Part shown: positions 32,047-39,208 of the stretch, piece after piece
How the letters are laid out: every line of letters begins with the position of its first letter
How positions within the stretch are numbered: position 1 is the stretch's first letter
DNA from: an uncultured Bacillota bacterium
Lineage (GTDB): Bacteria > Bacillota_I > Bacilli_A > Erysipelotrichales > Erysipelotrichaceae
DNA: 47,750 bases
Assembly: GCA_937919165.1 (NCBI GenBank)
Contig: CALFPO010000018.1
Location: 1 to 47,750, forward strand
Direction: 5' to 3'
The notes under the pieces: model-generated
Seen by the model: the letters and a program-made list of their open reading frames with translations, nothing else
What the model was told of the DNA's origin: nothing
Databases searched by the model: none
Made by a program: the position numbers and the translations under genes

Positions 32047-32981
32047 ATCAGGGGTTGACGTTCTTCTTCAATTGGGAAGTAGAGCTTATGGTCTGGATGC
32101 AAAGCAATATCGCAAGCTCGAAAGCGATGCTTGCTTTGTTTTCTTTATGCACATATCTTGGCGATGCCTTGCTTACGGTCTTTCTTATTGGTGTCTTATA
32201 CCTTGGCTATGACAAGAAGATAGGCGAAAGGATAGGCTTGGCATCGATATTCTCAAGCACCTGCAATGGCATGTTCAAGAATCTGTTCTTCCGCAGACGC
32301 CCATATTTCGATAATGAAGAGATCAAGTGCCTAAGTGCAGTAGACAAGAGTGCCGACATCTATAGCCTCAAGGATCAGGGCTTTTCGTTCCCTAGCGGCC
32401 ATTCGATGAATGTGGCAGCAACCTTCGGCAGCATCTATCGCTATTTCCGCGACAGAAAGGTGCTGGTGGCTTGCCTTATGGCCATCATCCTGACCGGAAT
32501 ATCAAGGTTTGCGCTTGGCGTCCATTATCCTACCGATGTCTTCTTTGGTTGGCTTATCGGCTTCATGATCATGATGATAGTCGGCATCATGTATGAAAGA
32601 CTGGATGGAAGATATGTCTATCTTACGATTGGACTTGCATCATCATCAGGGCTGCTGTTTTGCCATACGGAAGACTATTTCCAGTCCTATGGCATACTTA
32701 TGGGATTCATCGGAGCGCTCCTTTTCGAGAAAAGATATGTGAACTTCAAGAATACCCATAATATCCTAAAGATGATATTGAGGCTTTTGCTTTCAGGTGC
32801 TATGTTCCTTCTGATAAAATGGCTGCTTAAGCTTCCTTTCAGCATAGATTTTCTGGAAGATGAAAGCATGCTTTCGCTATTATATACAAGCTTTCGCTAT
32901 GGCATCAGTGCCTTTGTCTCAATGGGCATTGTGCCAATGGTCTACAGATTCAATATCCTGAAGATGGATGACAATCTCTAG
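32043..32981 (+). CDS. PAP2-superfamily membrane phosphatase
   Basis: The 312-residue membrane protein has the three phosphatase motifs: KNLFFRRRP (K-x6-RP), PSGHS, and SRFALGVHYPTDVFFG (SR-x5-H-x3-D). Around these lie six or more TM segments, and a further hydrophobic C-terminal half of about 130 residues makes it longer than a minimal PAP2 protein. Members dephosphorylate phosphatidic acid or undecaprenyl pyrophosphate. The start is a TTG overlapping the gatD stop, with AGAGGAAA upstream. An internal ATG at 32088 would cut into the conserved first helix. Being in one operon with murT-gatD makes a role in recycling the lipid carrier of cell-wall synthesis plausible. Confidence 0.8.
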   Translation: MNQGLTFFFNWEVELMVWMQSNIASSKAMLALFSLCTYLGDALLTVFLIGVLYLGYDKKIGERIGLASIFSSTCNGMFKNLFFRRRPYFDNEEIKCLSAVDKSADIYSLKDQGFSFPSGHSMNVAATFGSIYRYFRDRKVLVACLMAIILTGISRFALGVHYPTDVFFGWLIGFMIMMIVGIMYERLDGRYVYLTIGLASSSGLLFCHTEDYFQSYGILMGFIGALLFEKRYVNFKNTHNILKMILRLLLSGAMFLLIKWLLKLPFSIDFLEDESMLSLLYTSFRYGISAFVSMGIVPMVYRFNILKMDDNL

Positions 32982-33000
32982 GATTGTATGTTTATGGTTT

Positions 33001-33028
33001 TTGCGTTAGCATATAACTAGAATAATAT
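33001..33028 (+). promoter_or_regulatory. Candidate promoter of the dinB-like gene
   Basis: TTGCGT and TAATAT are 16 bases apart. The -10 ends 12 bases before the ATG. No LexA-type box was recognised. Confidence 0.35.
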
Positions 33029-33040
33029 TCAAGTAAGATT

Positions 33041-34516
33041 ATGGCTACATATATCGCAATCGATCTGAAATCGTTCTATGCATCGGTAGAATGTGTTGAA
33101 CACGGCTTTGATCCATTAAGCACCAATCTGGTGGTGGCTGATGAATCAAGGACGGAAAAGACCATCTGTCTGGCGGTATCTCCTTCCTTGAAGGCCTATG
33201 GCGTTTCAGGAAGACCCCGCCTTTTTGAAGTGGTGCAGAAGGTCAAAGAGATCAATGGAGAAAGGCTGAAGAAATGCGGACAGTTTACAGGAGACTCCTA
33301 TTTCGATGATGAGCTCAAGAAAGACCCAAGTCTGGCGCTCAACTATTATGTGGCTACACCAAGGATGAGCTACTACATGAAGTACTCATCGAAGATCTAT
33401 TCCATCTATCTGCACTATGCCTCCAAGGAGGATATCCATGTCTATTCCATTGATGAGGTTTTCATCGATGTCACATCATATCTCAAGACCTATGGCTTGA
33501 GTGCCCATGATCTGGCACTGGTGATCGTCAGGGATGTCCTTTCACAGACGGGCATCACCGCAACCTGCGGAATCGGCAGCAACATGTATCTATGCAAGGT
33601 AGCCATGGATATTGTCGCCAAGCATATGCCGGCTGATGAGGATGGGGTCAGGATAGCGGAGCTTGATGAGATGAGCTATCGCAAGCTTCTGTGGAACCAT
33701 GAGCCTTTGACCGATTTCTGGCGTGTCGGTCCAGGCATCTCCAATAAGCTCATCGCCAACGGCATGCATACGATGGGCGATGTGGCTAGAATGTCGATAG
33801 AGAATGAAGAGCTTCTCTACAAACTTTTCGGCATCAATGCGGAACTTCTGATTGACCATGCCTGGGGATACGAGCCATGCACGATAAAAGAAATCAAATC
33901 ATACAAGCCTTTAAGCAATTCTCTAAGCTCCGGTCAGGTATTGAAGGAGCCATACAGCTATGACAAGGGAATACTGATAGTCAAGGAGATGAGCCATCTT
34001 TTAGCTCTTGATATGGTGGACAAGGGACTAGTCTGTGATCAGGTAAGTCTGATGGTTGGCTATGATGTAAGCTCCACCAGAGATTATGAAGGAGAGATCA
34101 AGGCCGACCACTATGGAAGGCTTATGCCTAAGGCTGCCCATGGAAGCGAGAATCTGGGTGAGTTCACCTCATCATCGAAGATGATCACGGATGGATTGCT
34201 TAGGATATACGAAAGGACCGTCGACAAGAAGCTGATGGTCAGAAGAATCAATGTGATCGCCAGCCGGGTCATACCGGAAAGCCAGATGCCTAGCGATGAT
34301 GGCAATTTTCAGATCAGTCTCTTCGAGGATTATGAAGAGAAAGAGAAAAGGGATAGCCTTCATAAGGCTGAGCTTGATAAAGAGAAAAGGATGCAGAAGG
34401 CCATGCTGAAGATTCAGAAGAAATATGGCAAGAATGCCGTGCTTAAGGGCAACAATCTGGAAGAAGGAGCCACAACCATCGAAAGGAATGGCCAGGTAGG
34501 AGGACATCGCGCATGA
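33041..34516 (+). CDS. Y-family DNA polymerase (UvrX/DinB-like)
   Basis: The 491-residue translesion polymerase has YIAIDLKSFYASVECVEHG with the first catalytic Asp, VYSIDEVFIDVT with the second acidic pair, the HhH segment FWRVGPGISNKLIANGM and a little-finger domain. The C-terminal tail RMQKAMLKIQKKYGKNAVLK, then GNNLEEGATTIERNGQVGGH, is diagnostic of the UvrX/UmuC-like polymerases of Firmicutes rather than compact DinB. It copies damaged DNA with low fidelity. It is coupled to a YolD-like gene by an ATGA overlap, the standard arrangement for this group. There is no clear ribosome site before the ATG, only a weak AAGTAAG. Confidence 0.9.
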   Translation: MATYIAIDLKSFYASVECVEHGFDPLSTNLVVADESRTEKTICLAVSPSLKAYGVSGRPRLFEVVQKVKEINGERLKKCGQFTGDSYFDDELKKDPSLALNYYVATPRMSYYMKYSSKIYSIYLHYASKEDIHVYSIDEVFIDVTSYLKTYGLSAHDLALVIVRDVLSQTGITATCGIGSNMYLCKVAMDIVAKHMPADEDGVRIAELDEMSYRKLLWNHEPLTDFWRVGPGISNKLIANGMHTMGDVARMSIENEELLYKLFGINAELLIDHAWGYEPCTIKEIKSYKPLSNSLSSGQVLKEPYSYDKGILIVKEMSHLLALDMVDKGLVCDQVSLMVGYDVSSTRDYEGEIKADHYGRLMPKAAHGSENLGEFTSSSKMITDGLLRIYERTVDKKLMVRRINVIASRVIPESQMPSDDGNFQISLFEDYEEKEKRDSLHKAELDKEKRMQKAMLKIQKKYGKNAVLKGNNLEEGATTIERNGQVGGHRA

Positions 34517-34908
34517 AAGACTATAGCGACATCATCAATCTGTCTCACCATGTCTCCAAGCATCATAAGCCGATGTCGATGTATAATCGGGCTGCCCAGT
34601 TTTCGCCTTTTGCGGCCTTGGTAGGCTATGAAGGAATGATTCACGAGACAGGAAGGGCAACTGATGAAAAGCCTGAGCTTGACGAATATGAGAAAAGCGA
34701 GATAAACAGTCTGCTGCAGTTTCTTATGACGGATAAGGACAGGGAAGTGGAGATTCTCTATTTTTTGAATGACGAGCTAAAAAGCGGAGGCTCATGCCTG
34801 AGCGAAAGATGTTCGATAAGAAAGATCGACATCGACCGCCATCAGATAAATACCAGCAATGCCACCGTCATCGATATCGATGACATCCTACATATTTCGC
34901 TCGTCTAG
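34513..34908 (+). CDS. YolD-like protein, polymerase partner
   Basis: The 131-residue protein carries the YolD family signature YSDIINLSHHVSKHHKPMSM, then NRAAQFSPFAALVGYEGMI. The C-terminal part is variable. YolD-like proteins are encoded directly after UvrX-type polymerases and are thought to replace UmuD as partner. The start overlaps the polymerase stop, so the two are made together. Confidence 0.85.
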   Translation: MKDYSDIINLSHHVSKHHKPMSMYNRAAQFSPFAALVGYEGMIHETGRATDEKPELDEYEKSEINSLLQFLMTDKDREVEILYFLNDELKSGGSCLSERCSIRKIDIDRHQINTSNATVIDIDDILHISLV

Positions 34909-34912
34909 ACTA

Positions 34913-34921
34913 TGCTAGAAT
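34913..34921 (+). promoter_or_regulatory. Extended -10 promoter before the LURP-one-like gene
   Basis: TGCTAGAAT is a TGn-extended -10 about 19 bases before the ATG of the following gene, just after the yolD-like stop. Confidence 0.45.
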
Positions 34922-34940
34922 CTAATTAGAGGCAAAGATT

Positions 34941-35303
34941 ATGAAATACTATTTTGACAGGGAAAGTTTGCTTGCAAGGGCAAGGACAGAAATAAAGAAC
35001 GAAGAAGGAAAGCTCATGTATTGGGGAATCTATGATTTCTCATACAAATGGCGTATCCGCATCTTCGATGAAAACAGTCTAGAGATCGGCTATGTCCAGT
35101 ATCGCATCGGCGATGATGAACATATCGATCTATGCGGAGCAATAGAGAACAGCTTCACGGCTGATGAAATGAAGAATATCCTCAATGATTCGATCATGAT
35201 TGATGAAGGCTATCTGGAAGCTGAAGATGATGAGCTTCTGGAACATGTATATCGCTTATTCGCATATGCGCAGTATTTGCATACTACAGGAGAGAGACAA
35301 TGA
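34941..35303 (+). CDS. Small LURP-one-like (tubby C-like fold) protein
   Basis: The 120-residue protein has the rhythm of the bacterial LURP-one-related/YxjI family: ARARTEIKNEEGKLMYWGIY, then DFSYKWRIRIFDENSLEIGY, alternating strands with a glycine turn, as in proteins with the tubby-like barrel. The second half is acidic and helical. The fold assignment is an inference from pattern only. AGAGG lies before the ATG, and the stop overlaps the next start (ATGA), so it is co-translated with the lipase. A membrane- or phospholipid-binding role would suit that neighbour. Confidence 0.45.
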   Translation: MKYYFDRESLLARARTEIKNEEGKLMYWGIYDFSYKWRIRIFDENSLEIGYVQYRIGDDEHIDLCGAIENSFTADEMKNILNDSIMIDEGYLEAEDDELLEHVYRLFAYAQYLHTTGERQ

Positions 35304-36235
35304 AGAAGGAAGAATTCAGTTTCACATCGACTAGCGGTGTCTGCAAGATCAGAGGAGTCAAGTACATTCCTGAGAAGAAACCAAGTGCCATCCTGCAGAT
35401 AAGCCATGGCATGCAGGAGTTCATTGACCGTTATGAAAACTTTGCGGAATATCTCTGCTCAAAGGGTTTCCTGGTGGTCGGCAATGATCATCTAGGCCAT
35501 GGCGCTTCCATCAACAGCGAAGATGACTGGGGCTATTTTGCGGACAAGGACGGCAACAAGGCCGTGCTTGATGACCTGCACGAGACAACCAAAATCATCA
35601 AGAAGGAATATCCAGATCTGCCATATTTCCTGCTTGGACATTCAATGGGTTCTTTCTACGCTAGACAGTATATCTGCGAATACGGAAATGAGCTCAATGG
35701 CGCCATCGTCATGGGCACCGGCTTTGAACCGCTTCCTGTTCTGAAGGCCGGCATGGCCATCTGCAAGCTTATTGCAAGCTTCAAGGGCTGGAGACATCGC
35801 AGCGAGTTCGTCAACAATATGGCTTTCGGCTCCTACAACAAGAAATTCGAGCCTGCCCGCACCAGAGTAGACTGGCTCACAAGAGACAATGCGATTGTCG
35901 ACTGGTACATCAAAGAACCTAGATGCAGCTTCATGTTTACGCTCAACGGCTACTACAATATGTTCCTTGGAATCTCAAGGCTTCATGACAAGAGCCTGCT
36001 GGCAAAGATGCCTAAGCAGCTTCCTGTCTTCCTGGTATCAGGCGAAGATGATCCAGTTGGATCATTCGGCAAGGAAGTGAAGACGACCTTCGATTCGCTT
36101 AAGGAAGCGGGAATGCAGGATGTCGAGATGAAGCTCTATCCAGAGGATAGGCATGAGATCCTGAATGAGCTTGACAAGGACCAGGTATATGAAGATATCT
36201 ATGACTGGCTCATGAGAAAGCTGACCGCAAGATAG
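35300..36235 (+). CDS. Alpha/beta hydrolase, lysophospholipase/monoacylglycerol lipase type
   Basis: The 311-residue serine hydrolase of the PldB/MGLL group has an oxyanion-side motif ILQISHGMQEFIDRY (the HGxxE pattern), a nucleophile elbow LLGHSMGSFYAR (Ser near residue 116), the acid in LVSGEDDPVG (near 249) and the His in YPEDRHEILNE (near 282). There is no signal peptide or TM segment, so it is cytoplasmic and acts on lysolipids or monoacylglycerols. It overlaps the LURP-one-like gene upstream and ends 3 bases before the EIIA gene. Confidence 0.88.
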   Translation: MKKEEFSFTSTSGVCKIRGVKYIPEKKPSAILQISHGMQEFIDRYENFAEYLCSKGFLVVGNDHLGHGASINSEDDWGYFADKDGNKAVLDDLHETTKIIKKEYPDLPYFLLGHSMGSFYARQYICEYGNELNGAIVMGTGFEPLPVLKAGMAICKLIASFKGWRHRSEFVNNMAFGSYNKKFEPARTRVDWLTRDNAIVDWYIKEPRCSFMFTLNGYYNMFLGISRLHDKSLLAKMPKQLPVFLVSGEDDPVGSFGKEVKTTFDSLKEAGMQDVEMKLYPEDRHEILNELDKDQVYEDIYDWLMRKLTAR

Positions 36236-36238
36236 GCT

Positions 36239-36691
36239 ATGGAAGAGATTATCAGTCTTGAGAATATTAGGGTAGGAGCGGATGCCGCCAATTGGGAGGA
36301 TAGCCTAAGACAGGCTGGGAAGCCATTGGTGGATAATGGCTCGATAGATGCAAAGTATATCGATGAAATGATAGAGGCAGTGAAAAGGCTAGGACCCTAT
36401 ATCGTTCTGATGCCGGGTTTTGCCTTGGGGCATAGCGAACCAAGCCCTTCAGTCAAAAGAAACGACATATCATTGATTACCTTGAGAAGTCCTGTCGAAT
36501 TCGGCAGCGCCAATGATCCGGTGAGAGTCGTGATGTGCCTGGCTTGTATCGACAAGAATTCGCATATCGAAAAGCTCAAGAGCATTGCCTTCAAGCTGAT
36601 GTCAAAGGACATCATCGAGAAGATGGCCGAATGCAAGGATGAAAAGGAACTCTACAATCTCATCAATGAAGACAATCTGACATATCGATAG
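36239..36691 (+). CDS. Orphan PTS EIIA protein, ascorbate/mannitol type
   Basis: The 150-residue EIIA domain resembles UlaC/PtsN-type proteins. The phospho-acceptor His is in YIVLMPGFALGHSEPSPSV (near residue 65), followed by ISLITLRSPVEFGSANDPVR, then VVMCLACIDKNSHIEKL, close to ascorbate-type EIIA. It would accept phosphate from HPr. No EIIB or EIIC gene is nearby, so it may serve a distant permease or act as a regulator like PtsN. It starts 3 bases after the lipase stop and lacks a good ribosome site, suggesting coupling. Confidence 0.8.
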   Translation: MEEIISLENIRVGADAANWEDSLRQAGKPLVDNGSIDAKYIDEMIEAVKRLGPYIVLMPGFALGHSEPSPSVKRNDISLITLRSPVEFGSANDPVRVVMCLACIDKNSHIEKLKSIAFKLMSKDIIEKMAECKDEKELYNLINEDNLTYR

Positions 36692-36703
36692 ATATGTCTT
36701 TTT
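36679..36703 (+). terminator. Rho-independent terminator overlapping the EIIA stop
   Basis: GACATATC and GATATGTC form a perfect 8-bp stem with a GATA loop, then TTTTT. The TAG stop is in the hairpin. Confidence 0.8.
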
Positions 36704-36705
36704 GT

Positions 36706-36741
36706 TTGGGAAAAAGAAAAGCTTGCTGCATGGCAAGCTTT
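36706..36741 (-). terminator. Terminator of the leftward metal-efflux operon
   Basis: On the minus strand AAAGCTTGC and GCAAGCTTT form a 9-bp stem with a 6-base loop, followed by TTCTTTTTCCC. It starts 4 bases after the ArsR-family stop and faces the EIIA terminator. Confidence 0.75.
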
Positions 36742-36744
36742 GCT

Positions 36745-37035
36745 TCATTCATTCACATGTTCAATACCTTGGTTGATGATGTTGCATACATGATCATCAG
36801 CCAGGGCATAGTAGATGGTCTTGCCATCACGGCGGCTTGAGATCAGCTTGAAGTTCTTGAGGATTCTTAGCTGATGGGAGATGGCCGACTGGTTCATGTT
36901 CAGGGTTTCGGCTATTTCGGTAACGCTTCTTTCTTTCTTGTATAGGCAATAGAGAATTCTGATGCGGGTATGGTCGCCAAATATCTTGAACAGTTCGGCA
37001 GCATCGTACAGGATGTTTTCGTTGACGTTGTTCAT
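36745..37035 (-). CDS. ArsR/SmtB-family zinc-type metalloregulator
   Basis: The 96-residue winged-helix repressor has LFKIFGDHTRIRILYCLYKK, then the recognition helix NMNQSAISHQLRILKNFKLI and the wing RRDGKTIYYALADDH. The last helix carries D-x-H and, 11 residues on, H-x-x-E (ADDHVCN … EHVNE), which overlays the alpha-5 zinc site of CzrA (D-H-H-H) with Glu for the last His. The alpha-3 Cys box of cadmium/lead sensors is absent. It therefore probably senses Zn(II) or Co(II) and releases the operator when metal is high. It is the last gene of the operon it should control and overlaps the ATPase gene by 4 bases. Confidence 0.88.
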   Translation of the reverse strand: MNNVNENILYDAAELFKIFGDHTRIRILYCLYKKERSVTEIAETLNMNQSAISHQLRILKNFKLISSRRDGKTIYYALADDHVCNIINQGIEHVNE

Positions 37036-38900
37036 AGCTTTCTGACCCCTAATGCCCTAATGGCGTTGAGAACTGCAATGATCATGACACCGGTATCTGC
37101 AAAGATGGCCAGCCACATTTCGGCATAGCCGAAGGCTCCAAGGATCAGACATATGACCTTGACGCCAATAGCAAAATAGATGTTCTCATAGACGATACGC
37201 ATGCATTTCTTGGCAATGGCAATTGCCTTTGGAACCTTGATTGGATCATCATCCATGAGGACGATATCTGCTGCTTCGATGGCAGCATCCGATCCTAGTG
37301 CTCCCATGGCAATGCCCACATCGGATATGGCGATTACCGGTGCATCGTTTATGCCGTCGCCGATGAAGCATAGCACATCATTTGGACTTTCTTTCTTCAG
37401 ATCCTGTATGACATTTACCTTATCCTGAGGCAAGAGCCTTGCGTGATATTCATCGATGCCAAGCTGCTTCGATACGGCATCGGCAGTCTTCTCTTCATCG
37501 CCTGTCAGCATGATGGTTCTTGCGATGCCTAGCTGCTTGAGTCTGGCTATGGCATGCTTGGATGTGGGCTTGATTCTGTCGCCGATATGGATATGCCCCT
37601 TGTAGTCTCCATCGATGGCAATATGGACGATCGTTCCTTCATCATCGCATGGAATGGTTTCGATATCGTTTTCCGCAAGAAACTGTTCGTTTCCAACCAG
37701 GACATTATGATCATCGATGATGGCATTGATGCCTTGACCGGCAATTTCCTTGATTGATCCAATACGGGAATTGTCGATCTTCTTGCCATATTCTTTGACG
37801 ATGGACTTGCCGATTGGATGGTTGGTGTAGGCTTCAGATAGGGCAGCATATTCCAGCAGTTCCTCTTTTGAGAAACCATTGTTGTGGATGGTTGTGACCT
37901 CGAATATTCCAAGGGTCATGGTGCCGGTCTTGTCGAAGCAGACCATCCTGGTCTTTGAAAGGGTCTCAAGATAGTTTGAGCCTTTGATCAGCACGCCAGC
38001 ATTGGAGGCGCCGCCGATTCCCGCAAAGAAGGTGAGAGGGATCGAGATGACCAGGGCGCATGGACAGGATATGACAAGGAAAGTCAGGCTTCTGTATATC
38101 CAGGTCGAGAAGTCCCATGGGGCATGTGCAACAAGCCTAAGGAAAACTGGCGGCACGATTGCCAGAAACAGGGCTGCCAGACAGACGGCTGGCGTATAGT
38201 AATGCGCAAAGCGCGAGATGAAATCTTCAGATCTGGATTTGTTGCTGGTGGCGTTCTCGATCAGGTCAAGGACCTTCGAGACAGTCGATTCGCTGAAAGG
38301 CTTTGTTGTCTTGATTCTGATAGGGGAGGTCATATTTATGCAACCGCTAATGACCTCATCGTTTTCTTTGACATCACGAGGCCTTGATTCGCCTGTCAAG
38401 GCACTGGTGTTGAGTGAGGTGTTTCCTTCAAAGATGATGCCATCTAGCGGAATCTTCTCTCCGACCTTGACGACAATGATGTCTCCGACTGCAACCTCAT
38501 CTGGATCAACCTTGACGATTTCTCCATCCTTTTCGATGTTGGCATAGTCTGGCTTGATGTCCATAAGCTTGGCGATATTCTTTCTTGATTTGCCTATAGC
38601 ATAGGACTGGAACCATTCGCCAACCTGATATAGCAGCATGACCATGACGCCTTCTTTGTAGTCGCCCATGATGATTGAACCGATTGTGGCGATAGCCATC
38701 AGAAAGTTCTCATCGAAGATTTCCTTGTTGAAGATGCCTTTGAAGGCGCTCTTCAGGATGTCATGTCCAATCAGGAAATAAGGCATGGCATATAGAGCCA
38801 ATCTGATATATTTGTTCTCTGCATCGATCATTCCGATCACCACCATCAAGATGGAAGTGATGATGATCCGGCAAAGATTCTTTTTCTGTTTCCTATTCAT
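37032..38900 (-). CDS. P1B-type heavy-metal ATPase (Zn/Cd/Pb exporter)
   Basis: The 622-residue efflux pump has the TM metal motif SCPCALVIS (CPC at 279-281), the phosphorylation site DKTGTMT (Asp323), TGES in the actuator domain and GDGINDAP in the hinge. Near the end, the membrane Lys (GVKVICLILG) and Asp (IFADTGVMII) match the P1B-2 zinc/cadmium/lead group. The protein begins directly at the first TM region and lacks the usual N-terminal HMA domain, which is encoded by the gene just upstream. It exports divalent metal from the cytoplasm. It lies between the HMA gene (1-base gap) and the ArsR gene. Confidence 0.93.
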   Translation of the reverse strand: MNRKQKKNLCRIIITSILMVVIGMIDAENKYIRLALYAMPYFLIGHDILKSAFKGIFNKEIFDENFLMAIATIGSIIMGDYKEGVMVMLLYQVGEWFQSYAIGKSRKNIAKLMDIKPDYANIEKDGEIVKVDPDEVAVGDIIVVKVGEKIPLDGIIFEGNTSLNTSALTGESRPRDVKENDEVISGCINMTSPIRIKTTKPFSESTVSKVLDLIENATSNKSRSEDFISRFAHYYTPAVCLAALFLAIVPPVFLRLVAHAPWDFSTWIYRSLTFLVISCPCALVISIPLTFFAGIGGASNAGVLIKGSNYLETLSKTRMVCFDKTGTMTLGIFEVTTIHNNGFSKEELLEYAALSEAYTNHPIGKSIVKEYGKKIDNSRIGSIKEIAGQGINAIIDDHNVLVGNEQFLAENDIETIPCDDEGTIVHIAIDGDYKGHIHIGDRIKPTSKHAIARLKQLGIARTIMLTGDEEKTADAVSKQLGIDEYHARLLPQDKVNVIQDLKKESPNDVLCFIGDGINDAPVIAISDVGIAMGALGSDAAIEAADIVLMDDDPIKVPKAIAIAKKCMRIVYENIYFAIGVKVICLILGAFGYAEMWLAIFADTGVMIIAVLNAIRALGVRKL

Positions 38901-38901
38901 C

Positions 38902-39120
38902 TTAGAAGAAGATTTCGCAGTCGTCTTCGACTTTCTTGCAGTTGCTCAGGACATTCTTCATGACATCCTTGATGTTGACGCCTTCTTCAAATTCCACAAT
39001 CATCTTGAGCGTCATGAAATTGACGACGCAATCCTTGACGCCTTCGGTCTTCTTGGCGGCTTCTTCCATCTTGCGTGCGCAGTTGGCGCAGTCAACTTCT
39101 ATTTCGTAGGTCTTTTTCAT
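38902..39120 (-). CDS. Stand-alone HMA-domain metal-binding protein
   Basis: The 72-residue ferredoxin-like HMA domain has its metal-binding motif in YEIEVDCANCARKMEEAAKK (C-A-N-C near residues 9-12). The acidic C-terminal tail with two more cysteines, CKKVEDDCEIFF, could add ligands. In related zinc/cadmium pumps this domain is fused to the ATPase N terminus; here it is a separate protein, so it may act as a soluble donor or sensor. GGAGGG lies close before the chosen ATG. The longer frame starting further upstream runs through the operator and was rejected. Confidence 0.85.
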   Translation of the reverse strand: MKKTYEIEVDCANCARKMEEAAKKTEGVKDCVVNFMTLKMIVEFEEGVNIKDVMKNVLSNCKKVEDDCEIFF

Positions 39121-39132
39121 ATTGCCCTCCAT

Positions 39133-39164
39133 ATTATCATATGAACAATTGTTCATATGATAAT
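39133..39164. promoter_or_regulatory. 32-bp perfect palindrome, ArsR-family operator
   Basis: The half-site ATTATCATATGAACAA is followed by its exact reverse complement. The core TGAACAATTGTTCA matches the type of site bound by CzrA/SmtB-like repressors (TGAACA…TGTTCA). It lies between the leftward -10 box and the HMA start, where a bound repressor would block transcription. Confidence 0.85.
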
Positions 39165-39191
39165 TATATTATAGGACATCTAAGTGTTCAA
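39163..39191 (-). promoter_or_regulatory. Promoter of the metal-efflux operon
   Basis: Read on the minus strand, TTGAAC and TATAAT are 17 bases apart, close to the ideal sigma-A promoter. The operator palindrome begins at the -10 box and covers the expected start site. Confidence 0.75.
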
Positions 39192-39193
39192 TA

Positions 39194-39202
39194 TGTTAGA
39201 AT
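39194..39202 (+). promoter_or_regulatory. Extended -10 promoter of the lipase-methyltransferase gene
   Basis: TGTTAGAAT ends 6 bases before the ATG, so the transcript would begin at the start codon. No ribosome site is present. Confidence 0.4.
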
Positions 39203-39208
39203 CAGTTT

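Noticed and set aside
39121..39156. Longer HMA protein starting further upstream on the minus strand
   Set aside because: It would place the start inside the operator palindrome and lacks a ribosome site; the internal ATG has GGAGGG.
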